The notes under the pieces were generated by a model. That model saw only the letters and a list, made by a program, of their open reading frames with translations, made no database searches and was not told the origin of the DNA. From Acinetobacter sp. WC-141 (GTDB lineage: Bacteria; Pseudomonadota; Gammaproteobacteria; Pseudomonadales; Moraxellaceae): 64,000 nucleotides of DNA. This document shows, piece after piece, positions 6,970 through 16,839 of the stretch. A program made the position numbers and the translations under genes. Position 1 is the first letter of the stretch, and every line of letters begins with the position of its first letter. Location of the stretch: assembly GCF_000313935.1 (NCBI RefSeq), contig NZ_AMSS01000044.1, positions 1-64,000 on the forward strand, written 5' to 3'.

Positions 6970-8067
6970 ATGAAAAAACAATTGCCCAAAATTTCTATAG
7001 GCAGCAAAGTTTTAGGTCAAAGCTTATTGCTCGCGCAAGGTGTTATAGATAAAGCAGAAAAATACTCAACTCTTCCTTTTTCTCAGTCTCATATCATCCA
7101 GCCCCGAGTTAATGAAAAATATTATAGCTGGACTCATTACGGCATCTTTTTTCCGCTTTTGCCTGAGCCACATCGTTATTTAAATATTATGATTTTACTA
7201 GGCACACCCGGTGCTCTCGCATTTGATCACGATAATATAATTGATGGAAAACCTAGAAAAACAGCTACTTTCTTTTCAAGTACAGCCGCAATTGAGCAAG
7301 CTTTGCTTAAGGCTTATATCATTCCTGAAGATACAAAAATTAATGAAGATGGAAGCTTAATCGAACTAGGTCAAGAAATTTCAATTCAAGGAAAATTCCC
7401 GCAAATTCATGTCCATGGACACTATGAGGGACTTGATTTCAACTTTGATATCGATGTTACCCCACATGTTTCTTGGTTCATAAAAACACCGATTTATGAT
7501 CATTTTAGTTTATTGGCAAAGTTTAAAGGCTATTTAAACTACCAAGCAGAACACATTGAAAGCGAGGGGCTCTGCACTTATGAATATGCCCGAGCGGTTG
7601 GGCCACATAGTTTCATAAACAAACTTCTTCCTGATGCCCACAAACTGCCGCTTGATTTTTTTACTTATCAAATTATTAATTTAAATGAAACCACTCAACT
7701 TCTTCTAACAAAAGCAGATATTGCGGGACAGACAGCGGCTTATACTTTGCATATTAGATATCTTGACCGACCCGCAGAAATTTATACAGATGTCAGTTTT
7801 GACGTTATTTCCCATCAAGTGGATGATTACGTCTCACCAACTGGACAAAAGATGCGACTTCCGAAATATTTTTCATGGATTGCTAGAAATGATGCGAAAC
7901 AAATTATTTTAAATATTCAGGCAGAAATTGACTGCCCACTCCGCTACGGTCATGGGCGAGGTTATGCAAGTAGTTATATATTTACCGGTAATTATTTCGG
8001 TAATGAAGTTCAAGGCCGTGGATATATCGAATACATTGATATTGAAAACCAAAAAGCTTTTGAATAG
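6970..8067 (+). CDS. Conserved hypothetical protein, possibly DUF6670 / lipocalin-like
   Basis: I do not assign a function to this 365-residue protein. It has no signal peptide or membrane span. The alternating beta-rich pattern and the repeated aromatic-Gly-Tyr segments toward the end (GHGRGYASSYIFTGNYFG, GRGYIEYID) recall the two-lobed lipocalin-like AttH/CrtC fold. I associate such Acinetobacter proteins with DUF6670, but that is from memory. The gene is preceded by a 108-bp gap after the DUF815 gene and converges on tsaD, with only 8 bp between stops. The start ATG gives MKKQLPKISIG. Confidence 0.7.
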   Translation: MKKQLPKISIGSKVLGQSLLLAQGVIDKAEKYSTLPFSQSHIIQPRVNEKYYSWTHYGIFFPLLPEPHRYLNIMILLGTPGALAFDHDNIIDGKPRKTATFFSSTAAIEQALLKAYIIPEDTKINEDGSLIELGQEISIQGKFPQIHVHGHYEGLDFNFDIDVTPHVSWFIKTPIYDHFSLLAKFKGYLNYQAEHIESEGLCTYEYARAVGPHSFINKLLPDAHKLPLDFFTYQIINLNETTQLLLTKADIAGQTAAYTLHIRYLDRPAEIYTDVSFDVISHQVDDYVSPTGQKMRLPKYFSWIARNDAKQIILNIQAEIDCPLRYGHGRGYASSYIFTGNYFGNEVQGRGYIEYIDIENQKAFE

Positions 8068-8075
8068 AAGTTGTT

Positions 8076-9086
8076 TTACTCAGGAATAGACAACTCAGTC
8101 ATTGGCCAACGTGGTGTTGTGGTTACAGCCAGACCATCATGTTGGCCTGCTTTTAAGCGTTGATAACCTGCAAAAGCAATCATTGCCCCATTATCAGTAC
8201 ATAAAGCAGGTTCTGCGTAATAAACTTGTGCTTTAATTTTAGCTAATGAGGTTTCCAACTGTTCACGTAATCGTAAATTTGCGCTTACTCCACCCGCAAT
8301 AACTAAACGCTTAAGTCCAGTTTGCTTTAAGGCTTTTACTGATTTTTTTACTAATGTATCTACAATTGCTTCTTGGAATGAAGCTGCAATATCTGCGTCT
8401 CGGTTTTCACCATTCAATTTTTTCAATTGCACAGAAACTGCTGTTTTTAAACCACTAAAAGAGAAATCTAAACCTTGATGAAGCATTGGTCGCGGAAATT
8501 CAAATGCTAACGGATTACCACTTAAAGCCAATTTCGCAATATTAGGACCGCCTGGGTATGGCAAGCTCATCATTTTTGCAACTTTATCAAAGGCTTCCCC
8601 TGCTGCATCATCAATAGATTCACCTAAAAGCTCATATTGACCAATCCCGTGAGCTGCCATTAGTTGTGTATGTCCACCTGAAACTAATAAGGCAACAAAT
8701 GGAAATTCGGGTGGTTGACTTGAGAGTAAAGGTGCCAACATGTGCCCCTCCATATGGTGAACACCAATGGCAGGTTTATTTAAAGAAAAAGCTAAAGTTC
8801 TTCCAAATAAAGCCCCTGTCATTAAGGCTCCCATTAAGCCAGGACCACGTGTATAAGCAACAGCATCAATCTCTTGTTTTGTTACACCACTTTGCTCAAG
8901 CAGTTGATTCATTAAAGGAATTAATTTACGAACATGGTCTCGAGAAGCAAGTTCAGGTACTACTCCACCATATTCGGCATGAAGTTTAATCTGGCTATAA
9001 AGAACCTGTCCCCGCAAGCCGAGTTCGCTATCATAAAGTGCCAACCCTGTTTCATCACAAGAAGTTTCCAAGCCTAAAACAATCAT
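8076..9086 (-). CDS. tsaD: tRNA N6-adenosine threonylcarbamoyltransferase
   Basis: TsaD transfers the threonylcarbamoyl group from TsaC-made threonylcarbamoyl-AMP to A37 of ANN-decoding tRNAs, within the TsaB-TsaD-TsaE complex. The 336-residue protein has the signature [10 protein letters not shown] at its N-terminus, the metal-binding histidines in HHMEGH, the SGGHTQL phosphate loop and the C-terminal [11 protein letters not shown] motif. The length is normal. The ATG at 9086 is preferred to the adjacent upstream TTG at 9089. It is divergent from rpsU, an arrangement common in proteobacteria. A second t6A-related gene, trmO, is at 53159. Confidence 0.97.
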   Translation of the reverse strand: MIVLGLETSCDETGLALYDSELGLRGQVLYSQIKLHAEYGGVVPELASRDHVRKLIPLMNQLLEQSGVTKQEIDAVAYTRGPGLMGALMTGALFGRTLAFSLNKPAIGVHHMEGHMLAPLLSSQPPEFPFVALLVSGGHTQLMAAHGIGQYELLGESIDDAAGEAFDKVAKMMSLPYPGGPNIAKLALSGNPLAFEFPRPMLHQGLDFSFSGLKTAVSVQLKKLNGENRDADIAASFQEAIVDTLVKKSVKALKQTGLKRLVIAGGVSANLRLREQLETSLAKIKAQVYYAEPALCTDNGAMIAFAGYQRLKAGQHDGLAVTTTPRWPMTELSIPE

Positions 9087-9231
9087 CAAAACTGCCTTTT
9101 ATATGAGTCAAAATATTGCAATCGCTATTATAGACTTGTGATATGAGTTGTAAATGAGTAAAATACTGACCTTCACTTGTGATCCGGCACAATAGTGTGC
9201 TTGATCTTATCCATAATCTAGAGGATTTTAC

Positions 9232-9447
9232 ATGCCACAAGTTAAGTTGAAAGAAGGCGAACCAGTTGACGTAGCTATCCGTCGTTTCAAACGTTCATGC
9301 GAAAAAGCTGGTGTTTTAGCTGACGTTCGTAAACGCGAATTCTACGAAAAACCAACTCAAGAACGTAAGCGCAAAAAAGCTGCTGCAGTTAAACGCTACC
9401 AAAAGAAATTGGCTCGCGAATCTGTACGTACTACTCGCCTTTACTAA
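9232..9447 (+). CDS. rpsU: 30S ribosomal protein S21
   Basis: This 71-residue very basic protein matches S21 along its whole length ([20 protein letters not shown] ... [13 protein letters not shown]). S21 binds the 30S platform near the anti-Shine-Dalgarno region and helps initiation. A GAGGATTTT ribosome site precedes the ATG. It is followed after 25 bp by the YqeY-type gene, probably in one operon. In many relatives dnaG and rpoD follow rpsU; they do not follow directly here. Confidence 0.98.
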
Positions 9448-9472
9448 TTAATTTGTGATTGACTGCTGAATT

Positions 9473-9919
9473 ATGACTACTTTAAAAAACCAAATTACTG
9501 ATGCATTAAAAACTTCTATGCGTGCCAAAGATATGGCAACAGTGACGGTTTTGCGTAGTCTACAAGCAGCAATTAAGCAAATCGAAGTCGATGAGCGCAT
9601 AGAGCTTGGCGACGCTCAGGTTCTTGCGGTCATTGAAAAGCAAATTAAACAACGTAAAGAATCGATCAAAGCCTTTGAAGGTGCTGGTCGTGATGATTTA
9701 GCTAGTAAAGAACAAGCCGAAGCTGAGATTTTATCTCAGTTTCTACCAGAAGCTATGACTGAGGAAGAGCTTGATTCTCTTATTGAGCAAACGATTTCTG
9801 CTCAAGAAGCAACTAGCATGAAAGATATGGGTAAGGTGATGAATTCTCTACGTCCGATCATAGCCGGGCGTGCCGATCCTTCTGTAGTTTCAGCAAAAAT
9901 TAAAGCTAAATTAGCTTAA
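9473..9919 (+). CDS. yqeY: GatB/YqeY-domain protein
   Basis: This 148-residue protein matches the YqeY family, which shares the helical tail domain of the GatB subunit of amidotransferases and is thought to bind tRNA. The N-terminal helical part has the conserved LRxLQAAIKQIEVDE, and the rest of the domain ends in the usual MGKVMNSLRPIIAGRADPS segment. Its role is not established. The position directly after rpsU is common and suggests co-expression with translation genes. Confidence 0.93.
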   Translation: MTTLKNQITDALKTSMRAKDMATVTVLRSLQAAIKQIEVDERIELGDAQVLAVIEKQIKQRKESIKAFEGAGRDDLASKEQAEAEILSQFLPEAMTEEELDSLIEQTISAQEATSMKDMGKVMNSLRPIIAGRADPSVVSAKIKAKLA

Positions 9920-10009
9920 CCTCTTCTCTTAAATTCTATATTCCCTCAAACCAAATTTCTTTTTAGTTTGTGCGTGTTTATATATTTGAAACTTTTTAAA
10001 GATATATCT

Positions 10010-11446
10010 TTAAATTTTCATTCTTCGCTCATCTTGCATTTGTTTCAATCTACTGTCTATTCTAGCCGACATTGCTTGATTGTCTTTTGCTAATCGTTGA
10101 GCATGCAACATCGATTTAATTGCATTCTCTTCACTCCCCGACCAATATTCAGCTTCCGCTCGATAGCGCAGGACGTTGACTGCCCTCAAAGATGCTCCCT
10201 TGTCCAAATTAGCTGCTTGCTGTAAAAATTGCCAACCTTGGATATCTCTCGGGTTTTTATTGATAAACCGTTGAACCAGAGTTTGAACCTGGGCAAATTT
10301 TCCTTGGCGTAGCAACACTTCAGCCAACTTATAACTAAAAGCTCTATTTTCAGGCATAGTCATTTGTGTTGAAGCAATTGAAGTATAGGCTTGATCCAAT
10401 TTGTTTTGTCCAAGATAAATATCAGTCTGCAATAACGTAACAAGAGGTTTTCCACTAGATTTCGCTTGGTCTAAAGTGGACTGTGCCTGTGCGTAATCAC
10501 CTTGTTTCACGTAAAAAGCCGCTAAAGCAATAAGACCAGCAATATTTTTTTGTGAGGCCAGACTCTGTAGTTGGTTTTCAGTAGCCTGATTTGAAACCAC
10601 CATGGTGTACCATTTTAAAATTTCAAAATCGGTATCATATATGCGATTTTTAACTTTAGGCATCTGGTTCGCACGAAGTCGAGCTTCACTCATGCGTTCA
10701 GTCGTTAATGGATGGGTCAGCCAGAAATCTGGTAAAAAACTCACCCGACTAGTCGCACGATGCATTGTTTCAAAATAGTCTGCCATACTCTGCGGGTTAT
10801 AACCCGCTGCATACATATATTGCATGCCAATACGGTCCGCTTCACGCTCCTGATTTCGACTATATGTTAACTGTTTATCCATTAATGCAGCCTGCGTTCC
10901 CAACATCACTGCTGCTCCTGCATCTCCACCACCCTGTGCAGCTATGGCGACACCAGCTAAAAGCCCAGCTAAACTTAATAACGTTTGGCCCTTAAAGGCT
11001 TCCTCTGAACGGCTAAAATGCCTTTGTGATACGTGTGCAATTTCATGCGCCATGACGCCAGCAATTTCATCAATATTGCGAGCTGAACCAATAAGTCCAG
11101 TATTAAGTGCAAATAGACCACCTGGAACAGCAAAAGCATTAATTTGTGGATCTTTAATAACAACTAGACCAATAGGCTGACCAAGTTGAGTCTCACTCAA
11201 AATACTCGAAAATACTTGAAAAAATTGGTCTTCTAGCCAGATATCTTGGATAACGGGCATTTGTTTATGAACTTCACGAAAAACTTTTTCACCAATAAAT
11301 TTTTCTTTTTGCTGATCAAGCAAGCCTATCCCACTTCCAATATTCGGAATTTCCACCTGACTCGCAGATGGCTGTGGGTCGAAAGACTGTGCATACGAAG
11401 CATTTGCTATAAAAGTCGCACTTAAAATAACTGGCAAAAATCTCAA
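10010..11446 (-). CDS. bepA: Periplasmic M48 metalloprotease with TPR repeats (BepA-like)
   Basis: BepA (YfgC) is a periplasmic protease and chaperone that promotes assembly of LptD and clears stalled outer-membrane proteins. The 478-residue protein has an N-terminal signal peptide, the zinc site HEIAH (about 137-141), the third ligand region QEREADRIGM (about 200-209), and TPR-like helices from about residue 290 to the end. Length and domain order match BepA. The frame starts with TTG and has an AGAG ribosome site; no ATG lies upstream, and later ones would delete the signal peptide. It is transcribed alone. Confidence 0.9.
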   Translation of the reverse strand: MRFLPVILSATFIANASYAQSFDPQPSASQVEIPNIGSGIGLLDQQKEKFIGEKVFREVHKQMPVIQDIWLEDQFFQVFSSILSETQLGQPIGLVVIKDPQINAFAVPGGLFALNTGLIGSARNIDEIAGVMAHEIAHVSQRHFSRSEEAFKGQTLLSLAGLLAGVAIAAQGGGDAGAAVMLGTQAALMDKQLTYSRNQEREADRIGMQYMYAAGYNPQSMADYFETMHRATSRVSFLPDFWLTHPLTTERMSEARLRANQMPKVKNRIYDTDFEILKWYTMVVSNQATENQLQSLASQKNIAGLIALAAFYVKQGDYAQAQSTLDQAKSSGKPLVTLLQTDIYLGQNKLDQAYTSIASTQMTMPENRAFSYKLAEVLLRQGKFAQVQTLVQRFINKNPRDIQGWQFLQQAANLDKGASLRAVNVLRYRAEAEYWSGSEENAIKSMLHAQRLAKDNQAMSARIDSRLKQMQDERRMKI

Positions 11447-11474
11447 AAGTTTTTCTCTATTAAAATTAAACCAT

Positions 11475-11528
11475 AAAAAAAGCCTACTGATTTAAACCAC
11501 AAAAAATGGTTTTCAATCAATAGACTTT
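11475..11528 (-). terminator. Long Rho-independent terminator
   Basis: On the minus strand a 14-bp stem with three or four G-U pairs encloses an inner 5-bp AAACC / GGTTT stem. It ends in a run of seven T. It lies about 50 bp after the stop of the 2-hydroxyacid dehydrogenase gene and separates it from the BepA-like gene. Confidence 0.8.
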
Positions 11529-11579
11529 TACTATATCACTCGAAATCGACTAGTTTTGCAATGAAGTGTTATTAATCAC

Positions 11580-12545
11580 TTATACAAAGTTTGGGTTTAC
11601 CAAATATCGGGGTGTTTTATCTTCTAAAGCTTCAACCAAATTTTTATAGGCAAGATTTGCCATTTTTTTACGGGTTTCGGCAGTAGCAGAGCCCACGTGA
11701 GGTAAAGTGACTACGTTTGGCAATTTAAAAAGTGCTGAGTCTTGCAAAGGTTCTTTTTCATATACATCTAAACCAGCAGCAAAGATCTGATTTTGCTGCA
11801 AAGCCTCAATTAAAGCTTGCTCATCCACCACCGAACCACGCGCAATATTAATAAAAATAGCGTGTTTTTGCATAAGGTCAAACTGAGTCTTACCCATTAA
11901 AGCTTTCGACTCATTATTTAAATCAACTGCGGTTACTACAAAATCAGACTGCTGTAGTAATTGATCCAAACCAAGATATTGTGCATTTAATGGTTCAGCT
12001 AATTCAGGCTTTTCACGACGATTATGGTAAACAATATTCATGTTAAATCCATAAAAACCACGTCGAGCAATAGCAGCTCCAATATTGCCAAGCCCAATAA
12101 TTCCCAGTGTCTTTCCAAAAACATCTAAACCGAATTGCTGAGGTCCCACAGTTCTTTTCCATTCACCTTGTTTGGTCCAATGATCAAGAAAAGGAACTTT
12201 TCTAGCCGCGCTTAGTAATAATGTAAAAGCAAGATCAGCTGTTGTTTCAGTTAAAACATGAGGCGTATTTGATAACCAGATTTTTCTTTGATTTAAATAA
12301 GCCAGATCATAATTGTCATAGCCCACTGTTACAGATGAAATAATTTTTAGTTTTTGGGCAGGTGCAAGGTTATTTTCGTTCAGTAACCGTCCTGCACCAA
12401 TCATTCCATCAGCATCTACAACGTGCTGTCGTATTTGTTCATTAATATCACCCAATTTTGGGTTAAGAACTACAACATGATAAGTCTGTTGCAATCGAGA
12501 CAAAATTTCTTCATCAATTTGGCTAAAAACTACAACTTTTTTCAT
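11580..12545 (-). CDS. D-2-hydroxyacid dehydrogenase (glyoxylate/hydroxypyruvate reductase type)
   Basis: This NAD(P)H-dependent enzyme of 321 residues probably reduces glyoxylate, hydroxypyruvate or 2-ketogluconate. The Rossmann motif GLGNIGAAIARR lies at about 151-162. The catalytic Arg is in NIARGSVVDE (about 231-240), with the Glu about 30 residues later and the His in PHVGSAT (about 284-290). This is the usual R-E-H triad of the family. It most resembles GhrB, but substrate cannot be read from sequence. It follows the HolD-like gene after 11 bp and is closed by the terminator at 11475-11528. Confidence 0.9.
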   Translation of the reverse strand: MKKVVVFSQIDEEILSRLQQTYHVVVLNPKLGDINEQIRQHVVDADGMIGAGRLLNENNLAPAQKLKIISSVTVGYDNYDLAYLNQRKIWLSNTPHVLTETTADLAFTLLLSAARKVPFLDHWTKQGEWKRTVGPQQFGLDVFGKTLGIIGLGNIGAAIARRGFYGFNMNIVYHNRREKPELAEPLNAQYLGLDQLLQQSDFVVTAVDLNNESKALMGKTQFDLMQKHAIFINIARGSVVDEQALIEALQQNQIFAAGLDVYEKEPLQDSALFKLPNVVTLPHVGSATAETRKKMANLAYKNLVEALEDKTPRYLVNPNFV

Positions 12546-12556
12546 GTAAATCCCTA

Positions 12557-13204
12557 CTACTCGTTGTTATCTTGCATTAATTTCCATAACCTTTTTTTAA
12601 GGAGTGGTTTCTCCAGCATTTCTTTTAAACTTGCTAAGTAGATAATATTAGCGTGTTGAATATAAGAACAATCACCAAGACACAATATCTTCTTCTCTGC
12701 TGCGACAGCATCTAAAAAGCCTTGTATATATGAACTAGCACCCCGCTGATCTTGATAAGTCGCTAAAGGGAAAGGCCATTTTAGTTCAGCATACTGCCCT
12801 ATTTTTGCTTTTTGTATATTGCTCCAAAGCTGTTTTTCTTCTTTGGTTAAATTCGTAACATCTAAAAAAATAACACATTTTTCAAGAGAGAAAGCCTGCA
12901 ACTCAAATGATGCAATCTTAATTACAGGTGCCGGTACTTCATTTTGAGGTGGTATAACAGACTGAACCTGAATTGGAGCGGGTGCCACAATTTCAGGTTT
13001 AACTTTTGGAATATCATTGATTTGCGGAGGTATTGGTTGTTCAAGAACCACCGGTTCCACAGAAGGCAATATCGGCTGCTGAGGTTCTTCAACGACATGA
13101 TCTCGCCAAAGGCTTTGAGCATTATTTTTTTGGCACACCTGTGTCTTAGGAATCCATAAATCAATTCCTAAAGTTGCCAATATATTTCTTTGCTGCCCAA
13201 TCAT
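12557..13204 (-). CDS. holD: Probable diverged DNA polymerase III psi subunit (HolD-like)
   Basis: This 215-residue protein has three parts. The N-terminus (QQRNILATLGIDLWIPKT, about 4-21) resembles the psi signature LxxLGIxxW, which binds chi. The middle, about 40-90, is rich in Pro, Val and Gln and is probably a flexible linker. The compact C-terminal domain (about 100-215) ends HANIIYLASLKEMLEKP-LLKKRLWKLM, like the PxxKRxLW end of gammaproteobacterial psi. Known psi proteins are poorly conserved and often lack the long linker. The assignment is my inference from short motifs at both ends; a plain hypothetical protein is the alternative. It is probably co-transcribed with the dehydrogenase gene 11 bp downstream. 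Confidence 0.55.
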   Translation of the reverse strand: MIGQQRNILATLGIDLWIPKTQVCQKNNAQSLWRDHVVEEPQQPILPSVEPVVLEQPIPPQINDIPKVKPEIVAPAPIQVQSVIPPQNEVPAPVIKIASFELQAFSLEKCVIFLDVTNLTKEEKQLWSNIQKAKIGQYAELKWPFPLATYQDQRGASSYIQGFLDAVAAEKKILCLGDCSYIQHANIIYLASLKEMLEKPLLKKRLWKLMQDNNE

Positions 13205-13304
13205 GTTTGAATCAATACCTCTACCTAAGCTACATTCTAACGGGCTTCAGCTTTTTTTTCAGTGTTTTATTTCGTTCAGTTGTTTTTATAGTCTTATATG
13301 TCTT

Positions 13305-15209
13305 TTAAATAATCATCACACTATTTCGTTTTTGCATTTGCTCAACAATTTCTTCTGTCTCAAAGCCAAAACGCCAATAAAGCAATTCAAGTACATCTAA
13401 CTCGTCTTGTGTGATAATACGATCGCTCCACAAGCACATTTCTGCAATTGCTAAGATACTAAGACGGTCACGCAATAATAAACCCGCAATATCATTTAAA
13501 ATTTCAGCCAAATCTAAAGGCTCATCCGAAATCTCATCATAGACATACATTTCATCTGGGTTGAGTAGCGAACGCAAAATACGCTCACGTACTTCTAACT
13601 GATTTGGACTATTAATTTGCTGAACATGAAGCAAGGCATCAATCAAACGGACAATTTGAGGTTTTACTTCTTCAAATGCAGTTGGCAAATGTAACGGCAT
13701 CAAATTCAACTCATATTTAACTCGCTCCAGCAAAAGTGCATCTAGCAAACCAATCTCGCCATCTTCTTGAATAATGAGCGCTAGTTTAGTGAGAAATTGC
13801 CTCGCAATGCTTGCTGGCATATGTCCAATATTTTTACAAGCATCATGAAATATTTGAATATGAATACGACCATCAAGATTTAATAAGGCATCTATAATGG
13901 CATGACTAACTGGCGCATCTTTAGGGATAAATTCTCGATATTGACGAATCATCAAAATAGCGACCATTACCTCGCGCGAACCTGTAGCAGTTTGTAGCGC
14001 ACGCTGAATGAGCTCAGGACGCTTTTTATTTCGACGTACATCACTACTAAGAGGCTTAATCGCATCATTTAATGCAAAACTAATCGGTGACAATCTTAAT
14101 AAAGGCAGAGGTTGTGGAGATGACCACGGTACATAAATTTCTTTCTCAGATTCCTCTAAAAAATGAAATAAACTAAATAACGGACGATTGCGGAGTTTTT
14201 TTAAATTTTCTAATTGTAAATCTTGGAGCAAAGTCGGGTTTAATTCATAAATACGCTCACGAATACTCGGATGAATATTCATCCAGCTTTGAGGGCTAAG
14301 TGAGTTAGCAAAACACATATGTGCGATTGACTCAGAATAAGCACTATGAATTTGTGAACCGGAATGGTGAACATAAATACGCAATAAAGTCTGAGTATTA
14401 GCACTATTTTTTAATAATCGTACTGTTTTTTGGTCATTACGAAATGTGCGTCCACTCAAAGTTAAGTATTTAATGAATCGGGTAATCAGTACGCCTAAAC
14501 TTCCAGCCAACCAAATTACCCCACCCACCGCAACAAAAACAGTTTCAAACTTATGTTTATAACCTGGGCTATAGCGCTTAAAACCTTGTTTCGCTAATTT
14601 ACTACCCCACTGGCTAAACGTTGTTAATCCACTATATAAAATCTTTAATTTAGTATTTTCAACAGCTTCACCCGATAAAATCTGATTAAACTCATGGCCT
14701 AACAAACCATATAGTTCAAGTTTATCTAGATTTTGCAGGGCTCCCCAAGTCAAAATAATCACAATATCTTTAGGGTGAAAACCTGCAGTAAGCGCATTTA
14801 CACCTACTTCATCAGGTAAAACGTATAAGGTTGGAACTTTCAGTGAAAAATTTTGCGCCAAATATTCAGTAATTTTTAATGCTTCAAGCTCTTCTGGTGT
14901 ACTTTCTTCTTTTACTAAACGACGCGCTTTAAGTTGTTTTGCTAAAGAATGCCCACCTTTACGCAAGATATAAAGTTCAGTCACTACCGACCAAACCATA
15001 ATAAAAAGTAATAGCGCGACAAAATAAGGGCTTAAAGTGTGCCACCAAATGGGCTGACTATAATCAAAAAAATGAACGAGTAAACCTAAAATTAAATTTA
15101 AGATAAAAATAGTAAGCAGCACAGCAACCAAACACATAGTGATGGACCATGCCATATTTTTATTTTCAATTAGATAGTGGCTTACTTCTTTCAATGTAAA
15201 TATTCCCAA
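13305..15209 (-). CDS. M48-like membrane protein with degraded zinc site and TerB-like tail
   Basis: This 634-residue protein aligns by pattern with large M48 peptidases that have two N-terminal membrane segments (about 19-44 and 52-75), a third near 220-245 and a C-terminal TerB-like helical domain (ending TQDELDVLELLYWRFGF). The zinc motif usually read as HEFSHILNGD is HEFNQILSGE here, so the second His is replaced by Gln. The helix that normally reads REFLADA reads RTFRNDQ, so the third ligand Glu is also lost. The downstream family features remain (SESIAHMCFAN, HPSIRERIYELNP). It is therefore likely a catalytically dead homologue. The start is a TTG at 15209; an ATG at 15155 is an alternative. 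Confidence 0.8.
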   Translation of the reverse strand: MGIFTLKEVSHYLIENKNMAWSITMCLVAVLLTIFILNLILGLLVHFFDYSQPIWWHTLSPYFVALLLFIMVWSVVTELYILRKGGHSLAKQLKARRLVKEESTPEELEALKITEYLAQNFSLKVPTLYVLPDEVGVNALTAGFHPKDIVIILTWGALQNLDKLELYGLLGHEFNQILSGEAVENTKLKILYSGLTTFSQWGSKLAKQGFKRYSPGYKHKFETVFVAVGGVIWLAGSLGVLITRFIKYLTLSGRTFRNDQKTVRLLKNSANTQTLLRIYVHHSGSQIHSAYSESIAHMCFANSLSPQSWMNIHPSIRERIYELNPTLLQDLQLENLKKLRNRPLFSLFHFLEESEKEIYVPWSSPQPLPLLRLSPISFALNDAIKPLSSDVRRNKKRPELIQRALQTATGSREVMVAILMIRQYREFIPKDAPVSHAIIDALLNLDGRIHIQIFHDACKNIGHMPASIARQFLTKLALIIQEDGEIGLLDALLLERVKYELNLMPLHLPTAFEEVKPQIVRLIDALLHVQQINSPNQLEVRERILRSLLNPDEMYVYDEISDEPLDLAEILNDIAGLLLRDRLSILAIAEMCLWSDRIITQDELDVLELLYWRFGFETEEIVEQMQKRNSVMII

Positions 15210-15236
15210 TTACATTGTTAGTTTTCATCATAAAAG

Positions 15237-15263
15237 AAAAAAGCGGGAAACACCCGCTTTTTT
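15237..15263. terminator. Terminator after purF, bidirectional
   Basis: The stem AAAAAAGCGGG / CCCGCTTTTTT with loop AAACA lies 10 bp past the purF stop and before the M48-like gene, both on the minus strand. Confidence 0.88.
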
Positions 15264-15272
15264 CAGCTATTT

Positions 15273-16814
15273 CTATTCTTCTTTAATGCCTGTTAAATCT
15301 ACAGAAGCTGCATCAACATTAACATCAATGTAGCCATCTTTTTTCTTTTTCGCAGAATCATTACGCTTCTGCTCCAAATTATTTAGATAAGCACCATCAA
15401 TATCACCAGCAACATAGATTCCATCAAATACGGAGCAATCAAACTCAGTTAGATCAGGAACTTTGCTAGTACGTACAGCATTTTTTAAATCTTCCAGCTC
15501 TTGGAAAACCAAACGATCAGCACCAATAATTTCCTGGATTTCCTCTACACTGCGTTCTGAAGCAATTAGCTCAGTTTTAGCAGGCATATCAATACCGTAA
15601 ACGTTTGGATACATAACCTGAGGCGCGGCTGATGCAAAGTATACTTTTTTCGCACCAGAATCACGTGCCATCTGGATGATTTCGTTACAGGTCGTACCAC
15701 GAACAATTGAGTCATCAACCAGTAAAACATTCTTACCTTTAAACTCAAGTTCTACAGGGTTTAATTTCTGGCGTACTGATTTTTTTCGTTGCTGCTGACC
15801 CGGCATAATGAAGGTACGACCGATATAACGGTTTTTCATAAAACCTTCACGAAACTTAACACCTAGAATATTTGCAAGTTCTAGTGCTGAAGTACGGCTC
15901 GTATCGGGAATTGGAATAACCACATCAATATCATGGTCCTCACCCCAATCACGTAAAATTTTATGAGCAAGCTTTTCACCCATTTTCAAACGGGCTTTAT
16001 AAACTGAAATTCCGTCAATAATCGCATCAGGACGTGCAAAATAAACATATTCAAAAATACATGGACGGTATTTTGGATTAGCCGCACATTGTCTTGTAAA
16101 CAATTCACCATCTGAATTGATGAAAATTGCTTCACCTGGCTCAATATCACGTTCAATTTTGAAACCAAGAGCAGTAATAGCAACTGATTCAGAAGCGATG
16201 ATGTATTCCATCTCGCCTTGTTCAGTCATACGCGAACCATAAATGAGTGGTCGAATACCATTTGGATCACGGAAACCTACCAAACCATGACCAGTAATCA
16301 TCGCTACTACGCCATATGCACCTTTACAACGCTCGTGCACACGAGAAACCGTATGGAAAATATCATCTGGTGTTGGGTTTAAAGTACCGTTCTTCTGCAA
16401 CTCATGCGCAAATACGTTCAAAAGAACTTCTGAGTCAGAGTCCGTATTCATATGACGTAAATCTGTTTTAAACAGGTCGTCATGAATATCTTCAGCATTG
16501 GTTAAATTACCATTATGTGCAAGCGTAATACCGTAAGGTGAGTTCACATAAAATGGTTGTGCTTCAGCACTGCTAGCAGAACCAGCAGTTGGGTAACGTA
16601 CATGGCCAATACCATAATTACCAAGTAATGCTCTCATATGACGAGTATGAAAAACATCACGCACCATACCGTTATCCTTACGAAGGAAAAGACGGCCTTC
16701 ATGGCAGGTTACTATTCCAGCTGCATCTTGCCCACGATGTTGCAACATCGTTAAAGCATCAAACAACATTTGGTTCACTGGCGATTTACCGGCTATACCA
16801 ACAACTCCACACAT
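15273..16814 (-). CDS. purF: Amidophosphoribosyltransferase
   Basis: PurF catalyses the first step of de novo purine synthesis: PRPP plus glutamine to phosphoribosylamine. The 513-residue protein begins [11 protein letters not shown], so Cys2 is exposed as the N-terminal nucleophile after Met removal. The glutaminase domain (about 1-240, with HVRYPTAG and LAHNGNL) precedes the phosphoribosyltransferase domain, whose PRPP loop is [13 protein letters not shown] (about 365-377). Length is typical. cvpA lies 25 bp upstream, as in the E. coli cvpA-purF operon. pyrD precedes cvpA, so the three genes probably form one nucleotide-synthesis operon. Confidence 0.98.
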   Translation of the reverse strand: MCGVVGIAGKSPVNQMLFDALTMLQHRGQDAAGIVTCHEGRLFLRKDNGMVRDVFHTRHMRALLGNYGIGHVRYPTAGSASSAEAQPFYVNSPYGITLAHNGNLTNAEDIHDDLFKTDLRHMNTDSDSEVLLNVFAHELQKNGTLNPTPDDIFHTVSRVHERCKGAYGVVAMITGHGLVGFRDPNGIRPLIYGSRMTEQGEMEYIIASESVAITALGFKIERDIEPGEAIFINSDGELFTRQCAANPKYRPCIFEYVYFARPDAIIDGISVYKARLKMGEKLAHKILRDWGEDHDIDVVIPIPDTSRTSALELANILGVKFREGFMKNRYIGRTFIMPGQQQRKKSVRQKLNPVELEFKGKNVLLVDDSIVRGTTCNEIIQMARDSGAKKVYFASAAPQVMYPNVYGIDMPAKTELIASERSVEEIQEIIGADRLVFQELEDLKNAVRTSKVPDLTEFDCSVFDGIYVAGDIDGAYLNNLEQKRNDSAKKKKDGYIDVNVDAASVDLTGIKEE

Positions 16815-16839
16815 AGCAACCTCGCAGACAAGCTAGGAA

